Shown here: positions 1 through 12,240 of the stretch, piece after piece
Position numbering within the stretch: position 1 is the stretch's first letter
Layout of the letters: each line of letters opens with the position of its first letter
NCBI GenBank assembly: GCA_015680685.1
Contig: MNCI01007988.1
Span: 464,201 to 528,200 of the forward strand
DNA: 64,000 nt
DNA from: Gnetum montanum
Lineage: Eukaryota; Streptophyta; Gnetopsida; Gnetales; Gnetaceae
Direction: 5' to 3'
The notes under the pieces: model-generated
What the model saw: only the letters and a program-made list of their open reading frames with translations
Told to the model about the DNA's origin: nothing
Database searches by the model: none
Made by a program: the position numbers and the translations under genes

Positions 1-1100
1 GTTTTCAATTAGTTAATGAGACAATTAAGCGAGATAGATTACACACATAAGTATGACTACTTCGAGCATAACACATATTCATTTAGTAATCCTAGTAGCA
101 TGATTGCTTGGTACACCTAGTAGCATAGTGCTTGATCACCCAATAGTGAATATGTGGGTTCAGGATGTGTACAAAATGTGGGAATGGATACTTATGTTAG
201 GATTAGTTAAATGATTAGTTAATTAGTTAATTTGGATTAGTTAGTCAAATTTATTTTTATCTACAATTCAAGAACCCAACTATAAAACATAAAAATAATA
301 GAATTGAATGCCTCAATTACGCTTAATCATACCAAAAAATATCACAAGTATAATTGGGAAGACAATGACTAACCTTAAGGTTGGATTCACTTCCTAAAGA
401 ACTAGTGCATTCAAAATAATAAATTCCATGGAATTCAACTAGATCATGCATGAATGCTTCGTGATTTGTATGGTTGGGCATAGGAGTACCTTGCTGCTCA
501 TCATTGGCATCATTGTCAAGGACTTTGTTTGTGGAACATGTGCTATTTAGGTCTAAGTGAATACCATTATATCATTGTATGAACCTATAGGTCGATATCA
601 TTCCCACTATACATAGAATTATAAAATCACACTAATAATTTCTTTTTGTTTTGGAAAATGTATTCTTCTTCTTGCAAGCATGAAGATACCAAACCATCAG
701 TCCCACAAGAATACAAGTTGGTATACACTCATCCAGATGAGTTTGTACGAAATTTCACCTTCATCCTACATCAGGATGAATAGATGCGATGGTGTGATAT
801 GGAGGGGAACATCTTCTTGCCCTCACTCATCCCCCCCCCATCCATCCCTAATCGATCAATTCCTGGGATGTTGTTCAAAACCCTTAAGAAGTTGGGCATA
901 GTAGAGTTTTATGAAGAATACAGTATGGATGGATATGATACTTGAAACTACTATCCCACTAAATCATAACACAAATGAGATCAACATTAGGAGAAACTCC
1001 ATGAAGCTACAAAGGGGAAACATTACACTAACCCCTTTTTCCTACTAGATCAAGAGGATAATGAGGATCCTCCCTTGGAAGGTTCTCAACATGAAGATTC
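1..1100. other. Left flank, no gene recognised
   Basis: AT-rich sequence with no convincing coding frame. Short open frames near 680-900 match no family I know and have no conserved motif. It probably belongs to the 5' region of the older gypsy element D, whose gag begins to be readable further right, but I see no LTR end, PBS or TATA box that would prove this. Confidence 0.4.
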
Positions 1101-1544
1101 TCCACCCCTTACTACCAATGGTGAGGGTGTGAACCTGACCCTATGATCTACTATTCATAAATTGGATTCAAGAAAGAGTGATAGCCAAGGTAGGGATTCG
1201 TGTAAACATCACAACAACAAGGGATATAAGGATAGTGGTCATAATAAGCATAGAGTGATGCTGGACACCTTGGTGGTGGTGGTGGTCCACCTTCCTCTTC
1301 ATCCTCTTCATCCAATTTTGAACATTCCTCTTCATCTAATGATTCTCATGAAATCTTTCATCAAAACAACCATGATGAAGGTGATCAAAAAACTAACAAT
1401 GACTATGAAGACCACCAAAATTGAAGGGGTAGCCAAAACTATCATCAACGCAGTGATGATGATGAACCTCTATTGGCGACTCAAAGTATGCTCAACATTG
1501 TAGAGGTAGTAAAAATCCCAACCAAGCATATGAAGGATAGTTAG
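1100..1544 (+). pseudogene. Element D, N-terminal gag fragment (left of E1)
   Basis: A + strand frame rich in Ser, His, Asp, Asn and Gly runs towards the E1 insertion point. It has a short GGGGG-PP-SSSSSS stretch near 1265-1310 and several acidic/His runs after it. Its continuation is found on the far side of E1 from 21508, where a typical retrotransposon gag domain begins. The link rests on the target duplication (GTTAG at 1540-1544, ATTAG at 21503-21507) and on the matching strand. The composition is low-complexity, so the gag assignment of this half alone is weak. In-frame stops are present. Confidence 0.4.
1540..1544. repeat. Target-site duplication of E1, left copy
   Basis: GTTAG directly precedes the TG of the left LTR. 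The 5 bp after the right LTR (21503-21507) read ATTAG. One mismatch in five fits an old insertion. Confidence 0.7.
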
Positions 1545-3914
1545 TGAAACACTATCAATTTTGGGCCATCATGATTCTATGGGTGTAATGCCATGATGGA
1601 CCGCACAAATGGTTCGATACCCTAGAAGTCCTAATGCCTACAAGGTTGTGTTCAAGTGTGCCCATTACACTCTTCACCACAGTTAGTGTAGCATCCAATT
1701 GTAGAGCTAGTTCACACAAATGGAGCATTTATGGTAGACTATACATTTTGGAAAATTTTCTATCTCTCAGGCTAAGAAGCTTTCTACGGTCTCTAGCTTG
1801 CCCAGCTTGACACATGACCTAGTTGACGGTATACCTGGGGCCCATGCTAGAAGTTGTCGAAAGTGTTTAGGATGGCCAGAATAGTTCAAAAAATTTTCTA
1901 AGGTGCCTACTATGCTATGCTACACTGCACAACATAGCAAGCCACATGGTGACTGAAACTTTCTCAAGCGATGGGTCAAACCCAAAAGGTGCAGTTGGCA
2001 ATGGTTCAGTCATTGAAGATGCCTGTCTCGCTTCATCCTTGAAGCATGATTAGCATGACACAAGAGAACATGGAAAATTTCATTAGAAATCATCTCCATT
2101 TGAGTCCTACACTGTGCTACACTACATAGCATAGCACAGTATAGTAGGGTTCTAATGTGACAATATCTCTTCTCAAATTGTTTTGATGAAGTAAACATAA
2201 TTTCCCATGCCTCGACCATGAAAAAATGCTTGTTCTACTTTGACCTTAGGACATGGTGAAGATCCCACAATAAAAAACTTGTAGAGTAATGCAAAATTTA
2301 GGCAAAACTGGGTGCTATGCTACACAGTGTAGTAGGGTGATAATGCAAGAAATTCTTTCGAAAAGCTGTTCTAGCAAAATAATTGCACTTGGGCATGCTT
2401 TGACCTCCAAAACTTCTTGTCCCACTTTGCTGACAAGTCTTAATCAAAGTCTTCTAGAAAAGCATTATAGGTTCTAACTAAAATTCATGCCAGACTAACT
2501 ACTATGCGGTGCTACGCTACACAGTGTAGCATAGCGTAGCAAAGACCCAAATCCCAAAAGTATCCCAAGGATGAAATCAGCAGGCCCTAGAACCTTTTAA
2601 CATGAAAGGTAGGGTTGCCAATTGCTGAAGTTTCTTACTTGAACAATTTTCAGAATGATATTTTTAGTTATCTAGACAAGATTCACGCAAAATAGGAATG
2701 CTACACTGTGCTATGCTACCTAGCGTAGCAAGCAAAGTGTTCATGCTACGCCACTACACTGGGCAGCATAGATTGTGTAACACTCATGAAAAAGCCTCAA
2801 GACATCTCCGGTAGCTCTAGAACTTGTTGGTAGTGTTCATTTATACTGCAGCATCTCCTCGATAGACAAGATTAGTAGTTTTCTTTGTTTTGCACCCCCC
2901 TATTGATTCCTAAAGTTCTCCCTACCCTTGACCCTACTCGCAAGAGCAGGGAAGACATAGTCCTAGAGTGTAGGCTTCACTTTGTATTTGATGTCAGTAT
3001 TTTTTGTAAAAACATAGCAATCTTCTGGATTCTGGCACATGTAGTCTAAATGACATGGTCGTAGCTCAGGAATTTTCATTTCCAGCCTCATCCCACTCAA
3101 CCTAGCACTGAAGCATAGCACATTAGTGTAGCACTACACGTTAGTGTAGCTCATCCCCAAATCATACCATGTGGGAACCAAGGCATGTGGTGTTCAAACT
3201 ACATCTCTCACTCACACTTGGCCCTATAAATATCCTAGCAAACAATGTTCAAGGAGTTGGATTTTCAATTTGGCTTCCTTGTGATTGGCTTCTAGGGCTT
3301 GGCATTTTGGCAATTGGCCTTGGCAAGGAAGTTGGCAAGCAGAAGGTTGATGAATAGAAAAACTTATCATTACCACTCCCCAGATCTCTCTTCAACCCGG
3401 CTTAGCAACTCTTATCCCAACAAGCACCAACTCATTGGTTCCTATTAGCATTCCATTGGTAGCAGTCTAGGAGCTATGACCATATCGTTCCATTGTTAGT
3501 TGTGCTTTTCCAACACTGCACATCAATTGTACACTTTGATAAGCTAAACAAAGATCAGATCCCTCGATTTTGGGGTAGTGCATTCTCTCACCCAAGTTCT
3601 CCTTTCATTTTTTATAGCATATATTTTGCATCATTATGTATCAGTTCATGCTTATTGCTCAGTTACATACTCTGATATGCTTTTATTATTTTGTATGCTA
3701 TGTTTTCCTTCATTCTGATCTCCACACATCACATTTTAAAACCATTATTCGCAAAAGTTTATTGTACACTGTGTAAGTCCTTGTCTGATTAACTAGACCA
3801 TTCAAGGCACCCCTTTTCCATTTTCTCTAGCATAGCCCTCGCACAAATCTGGGGTTAGGATGTACACCTAATAACCTCTCGGTGTTCCAACCATTGACAT
3901 TTTTAAATGTAACA
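1545..3914 (+). repeat. E1 5' LTR
   Basis: Direct repeat of 19153-21502, collinear over its length. It starts TGAAACACTATC and ends TGTAACA just before the PBS. It holds many copies of a GCTAYGCTA / TAGCATAGC motif, often as hairpin-like inverted pairs (for example around 2511-2540), plus a TATA box at 3224. In a sampled stretch of about 200 bp the two LTRs differ at roughly one position in seven, mostly C/T and G/A changes, so the insertion is old. Its left third is not clearly alignable with the E2 LTR; the middle and right parts are. Confidence 0.88.
3224..3232 (+). promoter_or_regulatory. TATA box of E1 5' LTR
   Basis: CTATAAATA in the context TTGGCCCTATAAATATCC. The same site occurs in the E1 3' LTR (20812) and, with one change downstream, in the E2 LTR (26287). 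It lies about 690 bp before the LTR end, a plausible site for the U3/R border. Confidence 0.7.
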
Positions 3915-3921
3915 ATTTTTT

Positions 3922-3940
3922 TAGTGCTAGAAGGAGGGCC
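3922..3940 (+). other. E1 primer-binding site
   Basis: TAGTGCTAGAAGGAGGGCC begins 8 bp after the LTR end. E2 has TGGTGCTAAAAGGAGGGCC at the same place and E3 has TGGTACTAAAAGGAGGGCC. The shared form TGGTGCTARAAGGAGGG matches a tRNA 3' end in layout (TGG for the CCA tail); the first G is changed to A in E1. The tRNA cannot be named by eye. Confidence 0.75.
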
Positions 3941-4720
3941 TGAACCTTTGTGTCTCTTCCATGTGTCACAGGTAATCCTGCACACTATCTGTACCCCATT
4001 ACCAGTAGCCTGCTAGCATAGACGTGACACCCCTATGGTTGTCTATGCATTGGGTGGTGCATATTGGATGCCACGACGGTTCCTCTAGAACCTTGTAGGA
4101 GAAAAGCCTTAAATTGTCTACTAAACCATGCTACCTATTACTATGCTATGCTACCTGCATCCTATGTAGTGTAATGACCCTATCAGTGTAGTAGTTCCTA
4201 CACTATCCACTGTGATATGCTGACCATCTACCGTGTTATGCTACCTATGTCCCGTGTAGCATAGCAACCCTGTCAGTGTAGTGATTTTCAAACTATTTAT
4301 TGTACTATGCTACCTATCCATTGCATTACGCTACCTACATTTTATGCAGCATAGTAATCCTATCAGTGTAGCTCTTTCACTATGTTACGCTATTTACTGT
4401 GTTACATTGTCTACTGCATTACACTATCTACTGCATTACGTTGTCCACTACATTATGCTATCTACTACATTACGTTGTCTACTATGATACGCTATCCATT
4501 ATGTTATGCTACGATTTAGTGTGAAAACCTGCTATTTTCCAACCGTTTCTCACACATATCTCTCCCTCTTATACCTCTTTCATGTAAAAAATATGAATCC
4601 TATAACCACTTCAGTTCCCACCTTGAACTTGAAATTACCTTACTCTGTCCAACATATGGCAGGGCTCGAGCAACTACCCAACCTAGTTCTAGTACATCAA
4701 TAGTCCCTTAGACTATGGCA
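3941..4720 (+). other. E1 leader with TAGC-rich block
   Basis: Untranslated region between PBS and gag. The first part (to about 4100) is similar to the E2 leader, including a short hairpin-like GGTTCCTCTAGAACC near 4078. From about 4120 to 4520 it is packed with CTATGCTACCT / TAGCATAGC units like those in the LTRs. No gene is seen. Confidence 0.6.
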
Positions 4721-7532
4721 ATAATCCCCTAACGTTTTCCCCAAGATGAAGAGCAATAGAATTTTTTGTGTGTAAAAAATTCAAGCGAATATACCATTGG
4801 GCCATCATGAATTTGAAGAGAAACATAACTTTGAGTTCATTCATTGGAATGGGAGGGAGTTCATTCTTACTCCTAACACCACTATCCCATTGACCAAAAT
4901 GTATCAATGGGTGTTAAACCAACTTATAAAATTAAGTAGGTCCAGAGAATGGGACACAACCTCCCACTGCGATGAACCTTTCCAAGATGGCCAGGAGGAG
5001 TTAGGCTCCCATTCTGATGGTGGTGGCCCAATCTATGCCATAACTGTCCCTTCCATCTTTGTTGCCCATTCACACCAGTCATAATTTCCCACCTCTGTTA
5101 CTACTACAATGACACGGTTGCAACCCAAACCCTCTTTGGTGGTGGGTAGTCACCAAATGATGCCAACACATCAGCATGCAGGTCCTTCAACCTCATTTCC
5201 TGCCAATCATCCTTCCCAATCTGCTCCGATTTTGCACCAAAATTCTATGATGACCACACTATCATACATGCACACCATGGCTGCCTCACATCCATATGAA
5301 AGTTTCATTCCTATTCCCCCCTCTATAGAATTTCCACCATTAGTAGCAGGCCCAACCTTGGCTACACGGTGGGCAACAACAACCTCTTTTCCCACAACCC
5401 ATCTTTGTCATATGTAGCAATACGCGCAACCCCAAACATATCAAGTTCCACATGTAATGCAACAAGACATGGGGTTGTGGGCCTCTCCAACCATGGGACA
5501 GATGACCACATCCATAGTGCCACCAATGGAAGCTACTTCAGTGGCACCACCTACTGGGTTTTGGGCCTCTCAAACCAGATTGCTAGCAAGGGCTGTTCAA
5601 ATAGTGCCCCCAATGGGAATGGCAACTACACCAATAGCACCACCAGTGATGGCTACTCTGGCAGCCCCACAATCCCTTGTGGCACCCCTAGGCCTAGAAT
5701 AATATTTCCAGCTCATCCAGACCCTTATTGATGAAATTAAATGGCTTAAAGCTGCTAGCTCAAAAATAATCCACGTCATGGACTTCTATAAGGATGACCC
5801 AATTAGTCCAACTTTTCCTATACTAATGTTGCCTCCTAGGGTACAATTACCTCAGTTCACAAAATACAATGGAGAAGGTGACCTGAATGCCCACCTAGTT
5901 ATATTCAGGTCTGAATCCCTATGACTACAACCATGGCCCCATGCCATTATCCATGTATTTGCCATGTTCTTGAAGGGTAAAGCCTTAGACTAGTATTGTG
6001 CACTTCCCCATGCCTCAATCTCAGCATTGTAAGAACTGTTAAACCAGTTTGTGGCCCACTTTAAGTATAACATGAAGCTAGAAATCACTTTGGATCAACT
6101 TATGAGCGTTAAACAAGAGCCACTAGAATCTGTGCAAAAGTTCATACAATGATGTAGTGCTACTTTAAGTGAAATTCATGAACCGATCACCGAAGTCCAT
6201 TTACTGGCCATTTTCAAAGGTTTGGTAAAAGATTTCATTAAATCCAAGATATACTACTTAGCTCTACATTCCCTTAGCTAAGCGTTCACTCAAACCAAGA
6301 GTATCCAAGATGAGTTGGAAGCTAGTAGGGATCCATCCTATGTAGCATATAAAAATGCACACACAAAGAAGGACAAGGAGAGAGGCAAAGCTATGAAAAC
6401 CACAGTGGCTACTGTAGCCCATGAAACTAATAAGGGCAAACATATGGATAAAGCATCAAATACTCCTACCACAACCAACACAACACCTAGACCTAGTAGC
6501 ACTAGCCAACCTTTGGCCTTAGCAACTGCCACCCAAACTTCAGCAAGGACAAATTTTGAGTGCAAGGACCGTTCAAGATATACTTTGTTAACAAATCAAG
6601 CCAACTGAGCTTCTAAAATAATTGCTAGGATATGGGCATATTCAACATAAATAGATGTTAGAGAAGGCTCTTATATAGCATTAGAGGTACTATGAAGCCC
6701 TTCGTGACCCCTCTGTGGTTATGCCTAATGACCCACCAGTACCTAGGAACTTTAGACTAGAGTGCTTCTATGATTATCATCAAGTGTGCAAGCATGAAAC
6801 AGATTGTTGCTTGCTATTAAGAGATGATATCCAACAAATGATCGATTAGGGTAAGTTGGTTTTGGATGAGAGTAGTTCTATTCGACCCAAAAACCATTTA
6901 ATGAACATTTATAAAGACCCATTGAATACCAACAATACTATTTATACTATTAATGCTATTAGCGTGGATGATAACATGGAGTCACAACATGAGCCTTTTG
7001 TGGTTCGTGTACCTCCTTGCAACCATGAAGTATCAACAACTAGGTCGCAAACCCCATTTGTCATTAAAGTCCCTCCTCAGACATTTGTCACACCTTTTGT
7101 GCTTAAGACTACACCACCTACTACCACAACAATGCAGACACCTTTCATTATCAAAGTGCCCAAGAATACAGCTCCCTCTACAACCCAAGGTCCAACGATA
7201 GGAACTACATCATCATGTTCCCATTCGAGGAAATGTGAAAATTGCCTAGTGGATAAGTTGGATAGAGAACACACTACATTGGACCCCCCTAAGCCCACCC
7301 CTCTGTCAACCATGCCCATAACTTCATCATCGAAGGCTACGAGTAGCACACAACCACCACCCTCTAAGCTAACAAAACCTATCATTCAATCTAAACCCAC
7401 TCCTCCTCAGGAGATTCACCTTTTAGGATGCATAGAAGAAGCAAAGACGAGCAAACAACCAAATAATGGGCAAGATTTCCTAGATGCACTTTCTCAAGTT
7501 AAACAAGTTTTAAAGAAACAACATATGACCTA
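4720..7532 (+). pseudogene. gag: E1 gag (capsid/nucleocapsid), decayed
   Basis: Structural protein that would form the cytoplasmic virus-like particle. The N-terminal part (4797-5084) aligns with E2 and E3 gag. A Pro/Thr/Met-rich stretch follows (5109-5700). The capsid core (about 5710-6330) has KYNGEGD, then the ALDWY-type motif read here as ALD-stop-Y (TGG to TAG), then KLEITLDQL. A Lys/Thr-rich linker is followed near 6770-6830 by a knuckle-like C-x2-H-x5-H-x4-C and an acidic helix. From about 6990 to 7180 the motif PFV[IV][KR]VPP recurs. Several stops and frame changes interrupt it. The exact start is not clear. Protease follows directly. Confidence 0.8.
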
Positions 7533-7639
7533 ATAATGACCTCTATAATGCATCGTGAGGCCTTAGTTCACTTGTTAACATCTATTCTGGTTAACGAAAA
7601 CATGCTAGCCGAATAGAAGGCTATCCATACCATTATGCT

Positions 7640-8380
7640 TCCCCATGTGGCTGAAGAACCACGACTAACCCAGTTAACATTTCAAGACAAGGGCATCAAG
7701 GGTGATCCTAAAAAGGATCAAGTGACTATCACCCTCATTTTTATCACGATTTAGGTGGATCAATACAAAATTCACAGAGTACACATTGACAACAAGGCTG
7801 CCACTAATGTGATCCCATTTCCGAATGTTGACAAGTTGGACCTGGTGGATCAAATCAAGCCCATAGTAACTTTCTATCTAAAATAATTTAATGGAGAACA
7901 TGTCATAGTCAAAGGCACTATTAACATCAAATTTGTTGAAGGGGACTAGTTTCCCACCACCGTAGAATTCATTGTGGTGGAGGAGATCCCTAGGTTCAAC
8001 TTGATCTTGGGGAGATAATGGTTAGCCCAATTAGGAGCTATCTCCTTGTCCATACACCAAGAAATCCACCTACCCTACGTGGGTGGAGAGGTGGTGATCT
8101 TTGGTGACAAAATAGCCCCTCGAGCTATTAATAATATAGATATAGAACAAGGGTCAGAGTTAGAAATCTCTAAAAATGCATCGCCCATCCACAATAAGCT
8201 CCCATGTTCAACAGATGAGCCACCCAAAACTACAAAGTTAGTCCAGGAAACCACTTGGGTTAAATTACATTTCCAAACAGCAAATGACAATATAAAGGAA
8301 TATCACCACAAAGCTTCTTAGCCATATGCTCTTCCTAGCACACAATGGGTTAGGAAATAATTGCGTAATTAAAGTCTACC
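7640..8380 (+). pseudogene. pro: E1 aspartic protease region, decayed
   Basis: Retropepsin-like domain that would cut the Gag-Pol polyprotein. The block VHIDNKAATNVIPFPNVDKL (7780-7840) stands where gypsy proteases have the D-S/T/G-G catalytic turn. Later come FIVVEEIPRFNLILGR (7965-8015) and the C-terminal LPYVGGEVVI (about 8065). The catalytic Asp is kept but the next residues are N-K instead of S/T/G-G; E2 reads D-R here, so neither copy could work as read. Stops occur at about 7755, 7885, 7950 and 8017. A 90-residue tail follows, ending at WVRK near 8360. The downstream spacer separates it from RT. Confidence 0.75.
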
Positions 8381-8499
8381 TCTAATTCACTTTTGTGAAT
8401 GACTGGCCTTAATACCCTTGTTTCTTTAGTCTTGATTTTGCATTATGATCACTATTTGCATTATGTCCACTATTTACACCATGACCATCGTTTGCATTA

Positions 8500-8712
8500 A
8501 TTAGCTTAGCAATGGCCTGGAATGGCTTTAAACTATCACCATGGTCCACTAAGGCCTAAAACTAGCAACCGACCCTCAGAAATTATATCGCAATGTCCTG
8601 AAATGGCCTTAAACTAACGATGGCCCGAAATGACCTTAAACTAGCAATGGCCCGAAATGGCCTTAAACTATTGCATGCCCCGAAATGGTCTTAAACTAGA
8701 ACAAGGGGGCCA
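8500..8712 (+). repeat. E1 CCTTAAACT repeat array, between protease and antisense gene
   Basis: About six degenerate units built on GGCCCGAAATGGCCTTAAACTAGCAAT. The same core occurs before RT and after integrase in this element and at matching places in E2 and E3. No coding potential is seen. Confidence 0.75.
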
Positions 8713-8858
8713 CAAGGGGCCCAAGAACATTAATAAAATATTAACCAAAAGAAATGAAATAAGTGTTTCACTTTTTATGCTTTATTAAATTTGAGTCCAT
8801 ACAACAAGGGTTATAAAAAATAAAATAGAAAAACAAAAATATTTTTTTTTCCATCATG

Positions 8859-11800
8859 CTACAAGTCTTCGCCAGTATCTTCATCTCTTGTTCCACTAGG
8901 TCCTGCACCTCCATTTGGGTCCTACATAAAACATAAACAAAATAATCAATCAAATTAAGATAAGGATCTCACAAAATTGACAGTGATACAATAAAGAGTG
9001 GATAACCAAAGATCGGCCTGCATCCATCTATAGGGGTATCTTGTCCATGCCAACCGCTAAATGCCATAGAATCTCCTCCTTACTCAAGTTCATCAAATCT
9101 TCTTCCCCCAAGTCAACTCTTGCTGCAATCTTCTCCTTCTCCATAGCCATCTAAGTGGGTTGCCCCAGAGAAAAGGTGGCGATGGTGGTCTTCCTAGAGG
9201 ACAAGGTTATCTCCCTCTTGGGAGACTCACTAACCACTACATGTTTCATAAATTTATTAAAGGGCTTTGTAGCACCGATTACATCAAGAAATAGCTTATG
9301 AGTATGCAACTCAATAGAAGCATCTCGATACTTCTGATGGTAGGCAACACATTCCACCTTGTACATGTGCTTAATTTTTTTCTATGCCTACCCCCATTCA
9401 TACACCTTGGCACTATAATCTTTCTAGTCCTAGTTTTCTAGGCCAATAAATCCATCTGCAAGCATTTCTCAATTATCTCACAGGTATCCTCATTTTCACC
9501 CTGTACAGTTGACCAATATCTTGCATAATCAATCATGTTCATACACTAGCTACCATCAAAAGTGTCACAAGCCATCAAGAACTCATTCCTTGACTATAGA
9601 TCTTCTAGTTCACCTGCTTGGCTAGCCTTCTCCTTTTCCAGCTTTTGGACCTACTTCCTAAGGTCTTCATTGACATGCCTGCACTCCAACAGAGATTGTG
9701 CTAAGTATAGTGCACATTTATTCACCTCCTCATACATATTATGAGGTACCTCAGTTACCTCTGGGGGGAGTTTAGGTACATCGTCAACTTCGACTACCTA
9801 CTATGGGTCCCACTTCACCCGAGAAGCTATTATACCCAACATGAGAGAAGCATTAGTCATGAGACGATGGTAAAAATATGACAACATAGAGTGCAAATGT
9901 AGTAACACAAACACAACTATTTTTGGATCAATTTGCCTTAGGTGATTGATCATGTCATCGACTACCCCCTCCATAAAGGCAAACTTGTCTAGGGGTCTCG
10001 GTCCATGGTTGGAGGTGAAATGAGGAGGAAGAGTTAACAGCCTTAGTAGTAGTGTCCACTACACAACAAAGCATGTTAACATGGTGAAGAAGAGGAAAAA
10101 AAATTGAAAAATGACATGGATGACAATGCAAAGCTCCTACCTAGAAAAACCTTAGGGGTGAGAGTGGGTGGATTNCCGCACCTAAGGGGCACATGATAGT
10201 TGAAGATGCTACTACATTGTTAAGTTAGCTTGAGGGGAAAGGGCCACAATTTCATGCCCGTGATTTTGATAGTTTTCTTGACAATGTGTCGATGGGCAAT
10301 CCACCCACTCTCACCCCTAAGGTTTTTCTAGGTAGGAGCTTTGCATTGTCATCCATGTCATTTTTCAATTTTTTTTCCTCTTCTTCACCATGTTAACATG
10401 CTTTGTTATGTAGTGGACACTACTACTAAGGTTGTTAACTCTTCCTCCTCATTTCACCTCCAACCATGGACCGAGACCCCTAGACAAGTTTGCCTTTATG
10501 GAGGGGGTAGTCGATGACATGATCAATCACCTAAGGCAAATTGATCCAAAAATAGTTGTGTTTGTGTTACTACATTTGCACTCTATGTTGTCATATTTTT
10601 ACCATCGTCTCATGACTAATGCNTCATTCTCTTAGACCACCAAGAATTCAATGAACCATCATAGGAAAGTGATGAAAAAGGTGAAATGCACATTAAAACA
10701 TGCATTAAGCTTTTCACGAAACTTAACCATTTTGGCCCACCAACCCTTGGTGAGATACTTGGCCTAGTTATAGTGAGTTCCTTCTTCCATGACATCTTGC
10801 ATAACCCAAGCTTGCTCTACCCCAAGGATTTTCCCTTGGAAGAGTAATTTGGAAAAAGCACAAGCCCGAAAGATAGGGTAAACCTTAAGGGCTACCTCTA
10901 GCTCAACCTTGTGCATGTAAATCCCCTTTAGATCTTTGCTTGATCCTAGCCACTCTTATATGTCCCCTCAATAGTTTACATCTCTACCAGTCTTCTCCCC
11001 TACCTGTAAGCCATTAGAAAGGGACACCAAAGAGATCTGTAGAAAGGCTTTTGGTGATCTCAAATACCACTTGCATATTATGCACCCATGTGTGAAAGAG
11101 GTTAGCCCTTTTCAAAAAAGAATCAATAAAGGCAAGCATCTCTATGGCTAGAATGCTTTGATTTACTAGTAAGAATAGGTTCATAAGCCTAGCCTCCTAG
11201 AAATTTTGAACAAGGGTGGTTAGGGCCCCATTGCATAACCAACATTGTGTCTCATCCACTTCACCATATCTGAAGAAGAGGTTAGTTTTGTCACAACCTA
11301 CATGACTACCATAACCTCTTGGGATTCAGACACTACTACAATAATCATACAAAATGATAAAAACAACAAATACAACATAATAAAGTAATTGATTAATCAA
11401 GGGCATATTAAGCCACATGCATAACTTAACTCACTAGCTACGAATGGCATGGGGAATGGTGGCATTTCCACCAAAACATCTTCCATGGTAGGCAGGCATT
11501 AGGAGGCCCATTCGCCATCCAACCATCCAAGTTCTTTGCATTTCATGTAGAACTTGACATACTTGGTTGGATACGTCCTAAACTCAGTTCCAAGTTGTTC
11601 TATAATGCTAGTGTGCACATTCCCCATAGAAGAGAACTCTTGTAAGGTTGTTTGGGCCAATGCCAATGCCCCCTCTTGATCATGAAGCCCATCCTTATTA
11701 ATTACAAACCTAGCAACATATAGAATAAGATAAACATTTCAACTATGCAAGAAAAATAATATAACGTGTTTAAAAAATCTTCATAGGACTCACTTGCTGG

Positions 11801-12240
11801 CATAATAGACGGTCCCAGGTGGATTCTGGAAGAAAGTGCCCATGTGATGAGCAACAAACAAGGTGTTCTTCTTATGGTAACACTTAAAATTTTGGCATAG
11901 CCCAAATCCAACAAAAGCATCTCAAACCTCTTGGGCACTGATTTGAGCTCCCATCCCCTTCTCCTTCAATAGACCAATCTACAATAAACTTCAAGATGCC
12001 TTGGTTTGCCCCGAGCAACAATGTTTCAATAAGAACAGTGGCTATCTCGACCAACAAGTGTGACCACACTATCACACTAAAGTGGCGAAGGAGGAACTAT
12101 AGAAACTTCCATGCACCTTCCTGAAACCAGACCGCCTGGTCCCTTACTCACACATGAGGAGGGGGGACATTCACCATAGGTCCACTTAGGTAGCACAGAA
12201 CTCTAACCAGGCTAATCACAATCAAGATGGGTTTCAACAT
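8859..12240 (-). pseudogene. E1 antisense multi-exon gene (unknown function), decayed
   Basis: Opposite strand to pol, between protease and RT. Start: ATG at 12240, after a CAG acceptor shared with E2 and E3. Readable exons, named as in E2: A 11794-12240 (447 bp, same length as in E2), B 11435-11709, C from about 11335, F about 9018-9826, G 8859-8921 (63 bp, DPNGGAGPSGTRDEDTGEDL then stop). Exon A carries VEIATVLIETLLLGANQGIL and ends FFQNPPGTVYYAS. Exon F carries SPKREIT...TTIATFSL and KEEILWHL. Exons C-E are disturbed by an inverted assembly patch (9850-10622). Stops are present, mostly TAG. The protein resembles the E2 and E3 copies but no family is firmly recognised; exon C may be distantly like the putative plant transposon protein domain. 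Confidence 0.75.
9850..10622. other. Inverted duplication between two single-N gaps (likely assembly error)
   Basis: 9850-10174 is repeated in reverse complement at 10298-10622 with only a few mismatches. Single Ns lie exactly at 10175 and 10623. The block between the Ns, when reversed, continues the antisense gene in the order seen in E2, so it was probably placed in the wrong orientation and overlaps its left neighbour. The + strand open frame at 10432-10635 is really exon E of the antisense gene shown backwards. Confidence 0.85.

Noticed and set aside
1162-1503. Met-rich small protein gene
   Set aside because: The frame is a shifted reading of the Asp/His-rich gag-like frame of element D and has no features of its own.
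10432-10635. + strand gene with LPPHFTSNHGPRPLDKFAF
   Set aside because: It is the inverted assembly copy of exon E of the E1 antisense gene and also contains an N.
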